Program-made: the position numbers and the translations under genes
DNA from: Enoplosus armatus
Lineage: Eukaryota > Chordata > Actinopteri > Centrarchiformes > Enoplosidae
Length of the DNA stretch: 64,000 bases
Assembly: GCF_043641665.1 (NCBI RefSeq)
Contig: NC_092200.1
Location: 6,047,694 to 6,111,693 of the forward strand
Direction of reading: 5' to 3'
The notes under the pieces: generated by a model
Database searches by the model: none
What the model was told of the DNA's origin: nothing
Seen by the model: only the letters and a program-made list of their open reading frames with translations
In this document: piece by piece, positions 25,501 through 33,483 of the stretch
Position numbering within the stretch: the stretch's first letter is position 1
Layout: every line of letters starts with the position of its first letter

Positions 25501-28500
25501 GTTTTCACTTATTGTGTTGTCTGTCACTAGCAATTTCACCTCTTCCTGACATCTCTGGTCCCCTGCAGGGTGAGGCCCTGGAGACGGTTACCACGGCAGC
25601 AGTATGTCTGTTCAGCACACAGAGCCAGCTGGCCGACCAGGTTCCTCCTCTGGGTCACCTGCCTCGCGTCCTTGCAGCACTCAACCACAAGAACAACGCC
25701 GTGCCCAAGAGCTCCATCCGCCTCATCCACGTGCTATCAGACAATGAGGTGAGGAGCCAAATATATATATTTAGATTTCAAGGATTCCCCCTTGAAAATT
25801 AGAACCCAGACTTCAAACATCAAAATATTCACAACACTCTTTTTGTTAAACAACAAACAATTCATACTGAGTTTGTCTCCTTTCTGCATCACGATACGCT
25901 AACATTATTACCAAAAACCATCTCATTTTGTATAGCTGTGTGTACGATCCATGGCTTCTCTGGAGACCATCGGACCCCTCATGACTGGGATGAAATGTCG
26001 GGCAGACATGGCCGGACTGGCTTGTGAAGCTCTCAACCGCATGTTCCAGAAGGAGCAGACTGAACTAGTGGCCCAGGTAAACTCTCACCTTTTGTTGTTG
26101 TTGTTGTTTTTTTAATTTCATGTTGTTATTGACATTGTGTTTAATGATCATGTAAAATTAATAATAATAATGTATTTTATTATTGAACTGAACAGGCTCT
26201 AAGAGTGGAGCTGGTTCCATACCTCCTGAAGCTACTGGAAGGAATCGGACTGGAGACTTTAGACAACCCTTCAGCTACCAAGGCCCAGATAGTAAAAGCT
26301 CTCAAGTCCATGACTCGCAGTCTGCAGTTTGGAGAACAGGTATGATAGGAATACATGATCAGCAGGATTATCAATTAAAACCACTGTATGATTAGTACCC
26401 TTGATTATTTGCTAATTAAATAATTGTTCAGATTTACATCCTACTGGTTATATGACTCTTTGCCAATCACTGCATTTGCAGGTGAATGAGATTCTTGCGA
26501 AGTCCTCAGTGTGGAGCGCCTTCAAAGACCAGAAACATGATCTTTTCATCTCAGAGTCTCAGACCGCAGGCTACCTGACAGGTAAAGTGTTTCGATAAGC
26601 TCAACTTGCTATTAAACACTCAGCGTCACTAAACCTGACATTTTCTTAACAAGCAAAGCTGTTCAGTTTCTTTTTTCTGTGAGTGTTTAAAAGGTAAGTC
26701 TTGAGTGCCTTTCTCTGAGCTGTTGTTGAATCTTAATGCTTTGCTTTATCCTTGAAACCACCTTGTGGCTGACTCCTCACTTGTGCTTAAACCCAGCGAC
26801 CCTCTCTCTCCCCACGTCCTATAACTTCCTGGCTCTGCCCTTCCCTTCCTCTTTGTCTTCCACATTTCCTCCTCAGGGGTATCCACTCCTTCTCTCCTGG
26901 CCGCCAGCAGCCCACTGCGAGGTGGGCTCTAGACTCCTAAGCTGGGCACTCACAGCCCTCCTCTCTCTTGCTCTGATGCAGGTAGACTTTGACCTGGCTC
27001 CTACTGCCATTCCTTGCCTCTTTACCTCCATCTTTGACCCACACTTAATTTTCCATTCCCACCTCTCCATCTTCGCTGTGCTGAAAATAAAGTCATACCA
27101 TCTTCACCTCCATCCATGACTCTTCATCACACTCCAGTTTCAGCAATGAACAAAAATGTGCTTGAAAGTAGAAAATTAACAATTGGCGGGTAAAATAAAA
27201 AAATAAAAATGCCTTTCACATTCACACATGAATGTGATTACTGTCCCACGTGATGTGATTTGGGAAAGGCCATTTTCCAGTCTGCTGTGGGCTGAAAACG
27301 ATAAAGCCTGAAGAAATAAAAATGTTGGCAGCATGTAGCCTGCAGTGGAAGGAAAAAAGTGCCTCTCAACAAAAAGTCAACCAAAGATGAAGAGAGGCAA
27401 ATGTCATTTAGTTACTCATTAAAGAGTTGAGTTAAAATTATCTCTCATTCTTAATTTTAATGTGGTATATGTTATTATGCATTCTTATTTAAATACCAAA
27501 AATAACATAAATGGTCTATTTTTCAGTGTTATACAAAGCAGGTGTGTTATTTAGTAGGACAATGACATAGCCGTGTCTTGTAGCCAATCGACTAATTAAA
27601 AACATGGAAATGTTCATTTCTAATTGAAATAAATAGTATTAATAATTATTGAGTTACCTAGATAAGACTATGTCTTAAAGGTGTTAAATTTAAAATATGT
27701 TTGTATTTACTATTTGCATTCCTGTTCACATACTATTTATCAGTCTGATTTTTCTCTCTCCAGTATTCAACCTCAAACCATTTCGTTCATGTTACAACCA
27801 TAGTGTATCCCTCATGCAAATGAAAATCACTCCTTTATGAATATACATGAGATCACATCCAGATGGTTGAGCATATGTATGCATATAAAGCAGCTGTATT
27901 GCCATATGTACCATAAAATGTTATGCTAACTTAGATAGACTCATAGGTTCGGTTATAAACCTCTAAAATTGTAATAATTAAACTAGAGTTGGAGTACTTA
28001 ACATCTAACTGTATTTAAATACAAGTGAAGGGAATCAGAAAGGTTTGTTTACATGATGATGTGCTTTTATGACTTACAATTTCGGTTTTCCAGAATAACC
28101 AAAACATCAACGATGTCAGTCAAAGATGAGAAAAAATAAACTTTTTCCAAACTCTCAGAAACTACAAAAGCATAAATCACACATGGAAATCGATTTACAT
28201 CCATCTCATCCTTTGACATTTATAAAACGTGTATCTATAAATGCTGCACTTGAGCAGATATTTATTTGTTCAATTACACATCATGTATGAAATTCTTTCA
28301 TATTCAGCAACCTTTCCACCCATCCGTGAACATCTGTTAAAAGTAGAAGAAGTGATCCCTCCTCCATACACACAGTAGTTTAGTACATCATCACTCACCA
28401 CTAGCGCTCCAGCTATCTCACCCAGTCACACCTGTACTGAGTCTTGTCTATCGTCCTGTCACCTGCAGGTCCAGGAGTAGCAGGTTACCTTACAGCAGGA

Positions 28501-28566
28501 ACTGGCACCACGGTAATGCCAAACGTCCCACCCCCCGTGGACAACGACATTGGAGACCAAGGCTGA
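1681..28566 (+). CDS. dnajc13: DNAJC13 / RME-8 endosomal J-domain co-chaperone (54 coding exons, 2255 aa)
   Basis: This is the teleost orthologue of DNAJC13 (RME-8), a large peripheral protein of early endosomes. In the known family it binds PI3P through its N-terminus, recruits Hsc70 through a central J domain, and works with SNX1 and the WASH complex in retromer-linked and recycling sorting. I joined 54 exons by GT-AG sites and phase; the sum is 6768 nt with no internal stop. The protein begins [10 protein letters not shown], against human MNIIRENKDL, and is 2255 residues against 2243 in human. In order it has PH-like N-terminal repeats, armadillo-like helical stretches, a GYF-type domain (about 974-1035), the J domain with HPD at 1331-1333, and IWN motifs near residues 774, 1201 (as IWS), 1658 and 1944. 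The start at 1681 is chosen by homology and lies 13 nt inside its exon (acceptor AG at 1666-1667). Two further in-frame exons may be used alternatively (16422-16439 and 26877-26921). Confidence 0.97.
1749..7684 (+). other. dnajc13: DNAJC13 intron between coding exons 1 and 2 (5.9 kb)
   Basis: This intron starts with the donor 'gtaaga' and ends at 'ttccag'. It is mostly AT-rich and shows no exon of a second gene that I can name. It holds a (CA)n microsatellite at 6766-6830 and a short coding-like island near 2885-3043 (see findings). Its size, far above the 100-900 nt usual in this gene, would suit intronic enhancers, but no specific site is convincing. Confidence 0.7.
6766..6830. repeat. (CA)n microsatellite
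   Basis: This is an interrupted CA dinucleotide array of about 65 bp in the first DNAJC13 intron, with cg, at and ag interruptions. More CA-rich bases follow near 6853-6865. It is a typical polymorphic fish microsatellite. Confidence 0.95.
8163..8550. repeat. Foldback (inverted-repeat) element in a DNAJC13 intron
   Basis: The left arm (about 8163-8266) contains 'aagtcccc..gtttagcatt', 'tttataacacac' and 'tgtagttgtac'. The reverse complement of the right arm (about 8443-8548) contains 'aagtccccttatttagcatt', 'tttataacacatt' and 'tgtagttgtac' in the same order. The arms are diverged but clearly paired around a 170-nt centre. This is the structure of a MITE or foldback transposon. No transposase gene is present. 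Confidence 0.7.
9632..9648. repeat. (GT)n microsatellite
   Basis: A short GT array lies about 23 nt downstream of the DNAJC13 exon 5 donor. GT tracts near donors can affect splicing, but this one is short. Confidence 0.8.
9978..10060. mobile_element. Fragment resembling a hAT-type MITE end
   Basis: The motif 'ggttctcaaagtgaggtcc' followed by 'agggaccc' looks like a diverged terminus of the fish hAT-like MITE group whose ends read roughly CAGTGGTTCTCAAA. No matching opposite end was found, so this is a fragment call based on pattern only. Confidence 0.35.
10847..15365 (+). CDS. dnajc13: DNAJC13 coding exons 8-19 (residues 281-735, helical repeat region)
   Basis: Coding exons: 10847-10938, 11153-11319, 12216-12295, 12430-12599, 13493-13592, 13763-13870, 13974-14129, 14242-14298, 14413-14534, 14755-14830, 15027-15122 and 15225-15365. 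They match the human protein closely and encode the armadillo-like region before the GYF and J domains. Readable landmarks are [38 protein letters not shown] and KVPEWQR. Codons split across the exon 9/10, 11/12, 16/17 and 17 boundaries all resolve to conserved residues. The donor after exon 16 ('gtccaa', 14535) is weak but is the only one that keeps frame. A run of 28 cytosines lies 38 nt upstream of the exon 11 acceptor. Confidence 0.95.
11501..11770 (-). repeat. Copy 1 of the 'gttagcatgctaac' fish interspersed repeat (minus orientation)
   Basis: This lies in the DNAJC13 intron between coding exons 9 and 10. It shares blocks with the copies at 47082-47574 and 49395-49860: 'ccccagaggatgaat', 'caatttgtccaatact', 'attcccatcagc' and 'tagcatgctaaaatgctaa'. 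The family is very common in percomorph genomes. I cannot assign its class (DNA element or SINE-like) from this copy. Confidence 0.75.
12364..12391. repeat. Poly-C homopolymer (28 nt) just upstream of a splice acceptor
   Basis: There are 28 consecutive cytosines in the intron before DNAJC13 coding exon 11. The run ends 38 nt before the acceptor AG at 12428-12429. It extends the polypyrimidine tract, can form G-quadruplex DNA on the other strand, and its length may be a sequencing approximation. Confidence 0.9.
12600..13492 (+). other. dnajc13: DNAJC13 intron 11: pyrimidine-rich, no gene seen
   Basis: About 900 nt, with a long C/T-rich block around 12760-13030 that creates spurious open frames full of Ser, Leu and Phe. 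I see no repeat family or RNA gene in it. Confidence 0.6.
16422..16439 (+). CDS. dnajc13: Candidate DNAJC13 microexon (15 or 18 nt, in frame)
   Basis: It is flanked by a pyrimidine-rich stretch plus 'aatgcag' upstream and a perfect 'gtaagt' donor at 16440. The acceptor is a NAGNAG (gcagcag). Using the first AG gives 18 nt and six residues (QDRNNL); using the second gives 15 nt and five residues (DRNNL). It sits between two phase-0 exons (ending 15365 and starting 17291), so either form inserts cleanly after ...GIAQKE. From memory, human DNAJC13 also has an isoform about five residues longer. UGC motifs just upstream fit SRRM4-regulated neural microexons. No RNA evidence is available here. Confidence 0.6.
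17291..19197 (+). CDS. dnajc13: DNAJC13 coding exons 20-27 (residues 736-1060, first IWN motif and GYF-type domain)
   Basis: Coding exons: 17291-17373, 17452-17605, 17815-17918, 18013-18172, 18264-18326, 18419-18520, 18625-18729 and 18995-19197. An IWN motif lies at residues 774-776 ([12 protein letters not shown]). The last two exons encode a GYF-type module beginning at [11 protein letters not shown] (W975) and ending in a GW(R)PL..IPQLKW pattern, matching the domain described just before the J domain in RME-8. GYF-type folds generally bind proline-rich or unstructured partners; no partner can be read from the DNA. The upstream 1.9-kb intron (15366-17290) holds the candidate microexon. Confidence 0.95.
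19366..21634 (+). CDS. dnajc13: DNAJC13 coding exons 28-36, including the J domain (residues 1060-1446)
   Basis: Coding exons: 19366-19450, 19562-19716, 19917-19962, 20080-20234, 20349-20550, 20668-20783, 20984-21062, 21152-21287 and 21450-21634. The J domain is spread over exons 33-35: [10 protein letters not shown], then [20 protein letters not shown], then [11 protein letters not shown]. The HPD tripeptide needed to stimulate Hsc70 ATPase activity is intact at 21036-21044 (residues 1331-1333). The second IWN-type motif, in exon 31, reads IWS at 1201-1203. The exon 33 donor leaves CA, so the codon is completed by the G that opens exon 34. Confidence 0.96.
19459..19485 (-). mobile_element. 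Short fragment of a retroelement 3' tail
   Basis: Read on the minus strand, this contains 'aaataaaatctgattcagatt', the style of 3' end ('..aataaa.ctgattctgatt') seen on many fish LINE and SINE copies. A longer + strand relative lies at 56000-56210. It is very short, so the call is weak. Confidence 0.3.
21774..24768 (+). CDS. dnajc13: DNAJC13 coding exons 37-46 (residues 1447-1906), including a low-complexity insertion
   Basis: Coding exons: 21774-21848, 21965-22084, 22536-22931, 23050-23163, 23472-23588, 23829-24006, 24116-24207, 24290-24389, 24482-24556 and 24656-24768. Exon 39 (396 nt) is the largest in the gene. Compared with the recalled human protein it carries about 15 extra residues, rich in Thr, Asn and Gly, between SRLGGY and [10 protein letters not shown]. 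The third IWN motif lies at 1658-1660 in exon 40. The rest is helical repeat sequence that aligns almost without gaps to human, for example CVSSFAVDF and SECIGHFKL. Confidence 0.95.
24858..28566 (+). CDS. dnajc13: DNAJC13 coding exons 47-54 (residues 1907-2255, C-terminus)
   Basis: Coding exons: 24858-25027, 25173-25215, 25298-25471, 25569-25748, 25936-26076, 26196-26339, 26482-26581 and 28469-28566. The fourth IWN motif is at 1944-1946 ([12 protein letters not shown]). Exon 47 ends in phase 2 ('ga' + 'g', giving Glu), which avoids the in-frame stop reached at 25059-25061 if the exon is read through. The final exon encodes [11 protein letters not shown] and a Pro/Asp tail ending in a TGA at 28564-28566. 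The last intron is 1.9 kb and contains a good candidate in-frame cassette exon (26877-26921). Confidence 0.95.
26582..28468 (+). other. dnajc13: Last DNAJC13 intron (1.9 kb)
   Basis: Its 5' part is C/T-rich and contains the candidate cassette exon. The rest (27.1-28.4 kb) is AT-rich with no recognisable repeat family, RNA gene or exon. Confidence 0.7.
26877..26921 (+). CDS. dnajc13: Candidate 45-nt in-frame cassette exon of DNAJC13
   Basis: It is preceded by a very strong polypyrimidine tract (about 26838-26874) and the acceptor 'cctcag', and followed by the donor 'gtgggc'. It fits the phase-1 junction between exons 53 and 54 exactly. Joined in, it inserts 15 residues ([14 protein letters not shown] plus a Gly) between YLTG and [11 protein letters not shown] with no stop. 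Length divisible by three, matching phase, clean frame and good splice signals make a chance match unlikely. I cannot tell whether it is constitutive or alternative. Confidence 0.6.
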
Positions 28567-29652
28567 CGGACACACACACAGTCACGCTCAGGCACCCAGA
28601 CTGCCCTGCAGCTTCACGGCCGCAGCTCAGAGAGGGACTGTTCAGCTCCCAGACGACTGGATGGAGAGAGAGGATGACGGAGGAGAGCGGGCTGTCATTT
28701 GACCGTCACCAAAATCTCTGCAACACCTCCTCCAGTATCACTCTCCTCTCCCCTTTAAAAAAAAATGGCACTCAAGTCTTCATAAACACTTGGAAATTGT
28801 TTTAACGGATGACTACATTTGTTTTGTTTCTGTGCTACTTTTCTTGGTTCTTCTAATGACACACAGAAGAGTTTACTTTTTGTATGAATATATTTTTTAC
28901 TCTAGATTTTGTTTTTTTGTTTCATGAGAAAGACATTGGCTGAGACTGAGGCTTATTATAGGTTAACTGTCTCTTCTCTATTATCTTGTTCCTATATAAG
29001 ATATAAACATCCTGATTGGCTACACTTACCCTCAATCCTGAACAGAGGGCAGTTGGCCTCATTTGTGACGCATTTGTGCACAGGACCTATCCACCTCTTA
29101 CATAAACATGCAATTTACTTGTCTATATAATGGATTATCATATGGAAAAGGAAAAAATGTTAAAATAGGAAATCAGAAGATATATGTTTATGATTTCTCT
29201 ACCCTGTTTCTCCACAAGAAAATGTGACTTGAAGCCTCGTACTGATGCTGACCTCTTGTCTGGTTTGGTCAGGTCTAGTTCGATCCACTCTTTCAAAGGT
29301 GACACAGATCTGCTCTCCACATGTCCAGCTTCTTAGCCTCCTGTGATCTTAATTCATAGGTCATTCTGCTCTCTCTTTGAAGGCTACCCTTTCTGCCTCA
29401 CATTTTATAAAGTAATTCTCCTTCCCCAGAATGCAAAAAGCACTAGAATATTTATAAGTGAATAATAACCACCGGAAATGAGCTTCTGCTAAGACGTGAC
29501 GAATGACGTTGACTCTGATTATGAATCTATGTGAAAGACTAGTGCAATTTGTGAAATGTTCAATGTAATATTGCGTATATAAACTTTCTATATTGAATGT
29601 ACATTCAAAAAAATAAATCAGTCGCACTTGTACATAAAATTTTAAGAATAAA
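28567..29652 (+). other. dnajc13: DNAJC13 3' UTR
   Basis: About 1.1 kb follows the TGA at 28564-28566, beginning GC-rich and becoming AT-rich. It ends near an AATAAA at 29647-29652; a weaker AATAAA at about 29611-29616 could be an alternative. The 3' end is inferred from signal position only. Confidence 0.7.
29647..29652 (+). other. dnajc13: Poly(A) signal of DNAJC13
   Basis: A canonical AATAAA lies 1.08 kb after the stop codon. A GT-rich stretch follows within about 60 nt ('gtgttgttcttttgt', 29667-29681), as expected for a cleavage site. Confidence 0.7.
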
Positions 29653-29681
29653 AGGGAACCCACAGTGTTGTTCTTTTGTAT

Positions 29682-30780
29682 TCACATTTGTGTTTGTCAA
29701 AGTAACAGAATGAGCCATTTAATGTTTGCTCTTTGCCAAAGAAGAAAATGAAGTGTAGTTTTCATCCCAAGCCAAGTTATCACATCATTACCATCTGATT
29801 TAAACCTGCAAGTGAAATACATGACTTCCAACTTTATAGGGCCGAAGGCACCACTGAGGACACTGAGATCATGTCTTCTGATTTGTTTTGTAGGATTTTG
29901 TAGATGTTAACACTTTAAACACTAAGTTGACATTAAATAGGCGCACCCTAGTACTTTTTAGACTCTATATATTTAAAATTTTACCATATTAAAGCCATGA
30001 AAATTATTAAATAAATCCAATGTTTTACCCCACCAGAATTTTATTCCTGACAAGGACTTGAGACATAATTTTCACCTTCATGTTGTAACTGTTGTAACTG
30101 AATCGTTAACTCGATAGATAATAATTAAACCATTTTAGAGACTTTATGTTGTATAGGTTTCTTTTCACAGATGGACCCACAGAATTTAACGAAACGATAT
30201 AATATGCCATATTTGCAGGCTATTAAAGATTGAATTTAGTTTTCAAGGGCTTTTACTTATAAACTTGAACATAAATTATAGGTTGCACGTAGGAGCAAGT
30301 TTCTTTTAGAGGATAACTGTTATGTATGTATATATTAAGCAAATATTTTGTATTTTTCTGTGGCATCTCTTCATCTCTCAGATAAATATCAACAGCAAGG
30401 TTGCTGAGAAATTAATTTGTCCTCGGAAGGTAGATTGTATGACAATACATATTTATTGTATAGAGCATTATTTTCAAAATGTTTTTTCCAATCAGCTTTT
30501 ACCGGGTTTATGTTAAAAAACAGGACGGTCCTGAGATTCTGCATAATCCTCTAAATTCCATAATTTGCTAAATTATTCTGAAATTTAAAAGCTCTTATTG
30601 TGTGAATGAATTGAATAAATCTGGATTTTGGCTTTTACCATTCTGCTTGTATTGTTAAACTAATGTATACCTACTTGTGTTACTTTAGTTGTAGAGCATT
30701 TTTACAATATCACTCATACGTTGAAAATGTTAGTTTTTGCTGCGGATCTTTCCAACACTGGAGTCCGAATCCACACGGTC
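29682..30780. other. Intergenic region between DNAJC13 and TOPBP1
   Basis: About 1.1 kb of AT-rich sequence with no gene, repeat family or CpG cluster until about 30780. Several AATAAA hexamers in it (for example near 30012 and 30614) could extend the DNAJC13 3' UTR. Confidence 0.6.
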
Positions 30781-30789
30781 GAATTAGCA

Positions 30790-30860
30790 GGTAACACCGG
30801 AAGTGACGCCGTTGGCGCGAATAATAACAACAAAGTTGACATTTTAATTTCGCCAAACTA
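30790..30860 (+). promoter_or_regulatory. topbp1: TOPBP1 core promoter with ETS-like and E2F-like sites
   Basis: A consensus ETS/GABP site, ACCGGAAGTG, is at 30796-30805. It is followed by TTGGCGCGAA at 30812-30821, a near-palindromic E2F site. A second E2F-like block, TTTCGCCAAA, is at about 30848-30857. No TATA box is seen. E2F control suits TOPBP1, a known E2F-regulated S-phase gene. The site lies about 0.7 kb before the coding ATG. Binding is inferred from motif match only. Confidence 0.6.
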
Positions 30861-31270
30861 TTATCACTAAATTATTATAAAATGTATATTGACTTATTCA
30901 ACACTATGGAGAATAGTAACTGTTTGTTTATGATAATATGAATACTGACGGTCGTTGAGGCATTTTTAACGTTATAGCATAACATTACCGGTATGCTTAT
31001 TTGAATGTTAGCTAGCCGGGTTACACTGTTCCTTTCAAGTAAGTCAGCGCAGGCTCTGTCTCAAACCACAGTAACGTTAGATAAACAGTTTTTGTATTTA
31101 TTGTTTGTATTTTGAGAAGTTTCTTGTTGACAAGCCATGCTAACGTTTAGCTAACTGTTAGCTCCCCATGACAAGTTACAGTTTATACAGATTAACGTTA
31201 TTGTCAGTGTAAGATCATTTATAGACCCTACCTCTTTATTGTTCTGACAGTCTTGGACCATCAAGGGGAG
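30830..31270 (+). other. topbp1: Probable TOPBP1 5' leader exons
   Basis: A leader exon may end at 31038, before the donor 'gtaagt' at 31039. A second tiny leader exon, 31251-31270, is suggested by the acceptor 'ttctgacag' and the donor 'gtaagt'. Neither carries coding sequence. The start codon lies in the next exon, which opens at 31524. Boundaries come from splice signals alone. Confidence 0.4.
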
Positions 31271-31530
31271 GTAAGTAGCCATCGGTTTAGTTAACATTAA
31301 CGTGATGGACTCTTAAAGTTAGTGGTAGGCTAATATATACATATAACCTTGTACCATCTGTAGCCAGTGTAGTATTTTCCTTCTAATGTGTCAACTGCAG
31401 CTTTAAAAAAGACGCATAGTCATAGCATATTCTCTGTGAGTGATTATTGTCGACTCAGAGGCTACTGCTAAGGCCAGCTAATGCCATTGTCAAGTCTTTT
31501 CACTGGCCCTTATTCACTTACAGGTTGACC

Positions 31531-33483
31531 ATGTCCAAAGGAGACAGGGAAGGCTTCATTGTGAAGTTTGTGGAAAGTAAAGGACAAAAAACAGAGTATG
31601 CTGTCAAGGCTTATGAGGTAAACTCCGTTATCAAACCTATTGTTGATGATCACATTTTTTGCCACTGCTCTACTGTCTCTTTGTTTGCATTTGATGATAA
31701 TGTTTGTCTCATGTTTACACAGGCCATTTTGGAGCTGCAGTCTGAAAAATACTTGAAAACCATCGATGAAGATGCTGTTTTGCAGATGGATCACAACGAC
31801 AAGTCTCTGTTTGTTTTCAGCAACTTCACCACCCCAGCCTTTCTGCACTGCACACAGGTCTAACTCAATATTTGGTATATCTAAACCTGGATTTCACAAG
31901 AATTGGTGAAACGCTATTATAGAGATTCTTCTCTGTCTCACTCTTTGTTATTTGTCATGCAGCTCGGCTGCCGAGTGGTGAGTCCACTGGTGGTGTTGTA
32001 CTGCCTCCAGCAGCAGCACTGTGTCCCCAAAGCAGAGAGGCCCGTCTATAACATGGCCATGGCTGACATCACTATTTCCTGCACCAGCCTGGATAAAGCA
32101 ACACGGGTTAGTTCACTGCTCTGATACTTTGCAGATTGTTGCTCTTTTTAAATCAGCAGTCTAATGAATGCCAAATACTTCAGCAAGAATATGAATAACT
32201 GAGACATAATCATAAATAAAATCAGAATGATGTTATGCAGATACAAATCAAGGAGGGGAAGTCTCTTCTTTACCCCTTTTTAAAGATGCTGTCTCAGCCT
32301 GGGTGGTGATGTGGGGTTGTATTATGTGTCTGTCTCAGCTGCCTGTTGTAGGTGATAAGAACACGTACTAACCAAAATGAATACATAGTTCTAGGTAAAA
32401 CAGAATAGAGCTAGTAGTAAATTGGAAACCACAAATTTTGACATGTTAATTAATGCATCCTTAATCATTATGAAATAGCAGGAAACAATCAAAGGCATTA
32501 TTTTCAGTGTGTGCATACAATTATCAGTGTGTGCCTTTTTAAGGGGAAATGACCAATTATTATGAAAGGAACTCATCCAAATGTTACATAGATGTACATC
32601 CCAAAATACATAAGGGGTTAAGAGATATGAAAGTCAGCACAGTGTCTTATAAAGTGTTGCATATGTTTGTGTCTGTCTGAGTGTCTGTCTCTCTCTACAG
32701 GCAGAGATGATGGATCTGGTGACACTTATGGGTGGACGGGTCTATCTTGACCTAAATGTATCTGTCACACACCTGATAGCAGGAGAGGTGGGCAGCAAGA
32801 AATACCTGGTTGCTGCCAGCCTGGGTAAACCCATTCTTCTGCCCACATGGGTCAAAGCCTGCTGGGAGAAATCTCAGAACAGGTATGTGACATTTCTGTT
32901 CTAACATCTACTGTAGAAAGATACATGTGATAATTATTTTAAACACCTCGGTCTGTTTCCTTCAGTCTTTTCAGGTACACAGATCTACCCATTGAAGACT
33001 ATCTGTGCCCAGTGCTGCGTGGCTGTACGGTTTGTGTGACAGGCCTCTCCAGCACAGAGCGTAAAGAGGTGCAGCGGCTCTGTGAGCAGCATGGAGCCAC
33101 CTACACCGGTCAGCTCAAAATGAATGAGTGTACACACCTCATCGTTAGTGAACCAACAGGCAAGTCACCAACAGTTTCAGCACATTGACCAATTTCTTCC
33201 AATTAGAAACTTCTGTAAGACTAGTAGTGATACGACATTAGATATCCTGTCATTTTAGTTTCCACGTTAAACCAGTATCATTCTAAGTATTTGTATTTGT
33301 TTGCAGGTCAGAAGTACGAGTGTGCTCGGAAGTGGAATGTGTATTGCGTGTCTCTGCACTGGCTGTTTGACAGCATAGAGAAGGGCTTCTGTCAAGATGA
33401 GAGCAGGTACATTGTGGAGCGTAACGCATCAAAGACCACTCGACCGCACACTTCAACACCTACTGGCACCAGCAAGAAGGACG
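31531..33483 (+). CDS. topbp1: TOPBP1 coding exons 1-6 (residues 1-306, BRCT0-BRCT1-BRCT2)
   Basis: Coding exons: 31531-31617, 31723-31857, 31963-32106, 32701-32882, 32966-33159 and 33307-33483. These encode the triple BRCT module that, in human, binds phospho-RAD9 (BRCT1) and phospho-Treslin (BRCT1 and 2). The conserved block [13 protein letters not shown] carries K155, and [21 protein letters not shown] carries K250. Exon 5 is unusual at both ends. It has two in-frame acceptors 9 nt apart, and its donor is GC rather than GT (33160-33161), in the strong context AG|GCAAGT. Confidence 0.95.

Noticed and set aside
31447..31530. N-terminal extension of TOPBP1 in frame with its ATG
   Set aside because: It begins with TTG rather than ATG and lies before a good acceptor at 31521-31523. 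The protein from 31531 aligns with the human start, so this is intron read-through.
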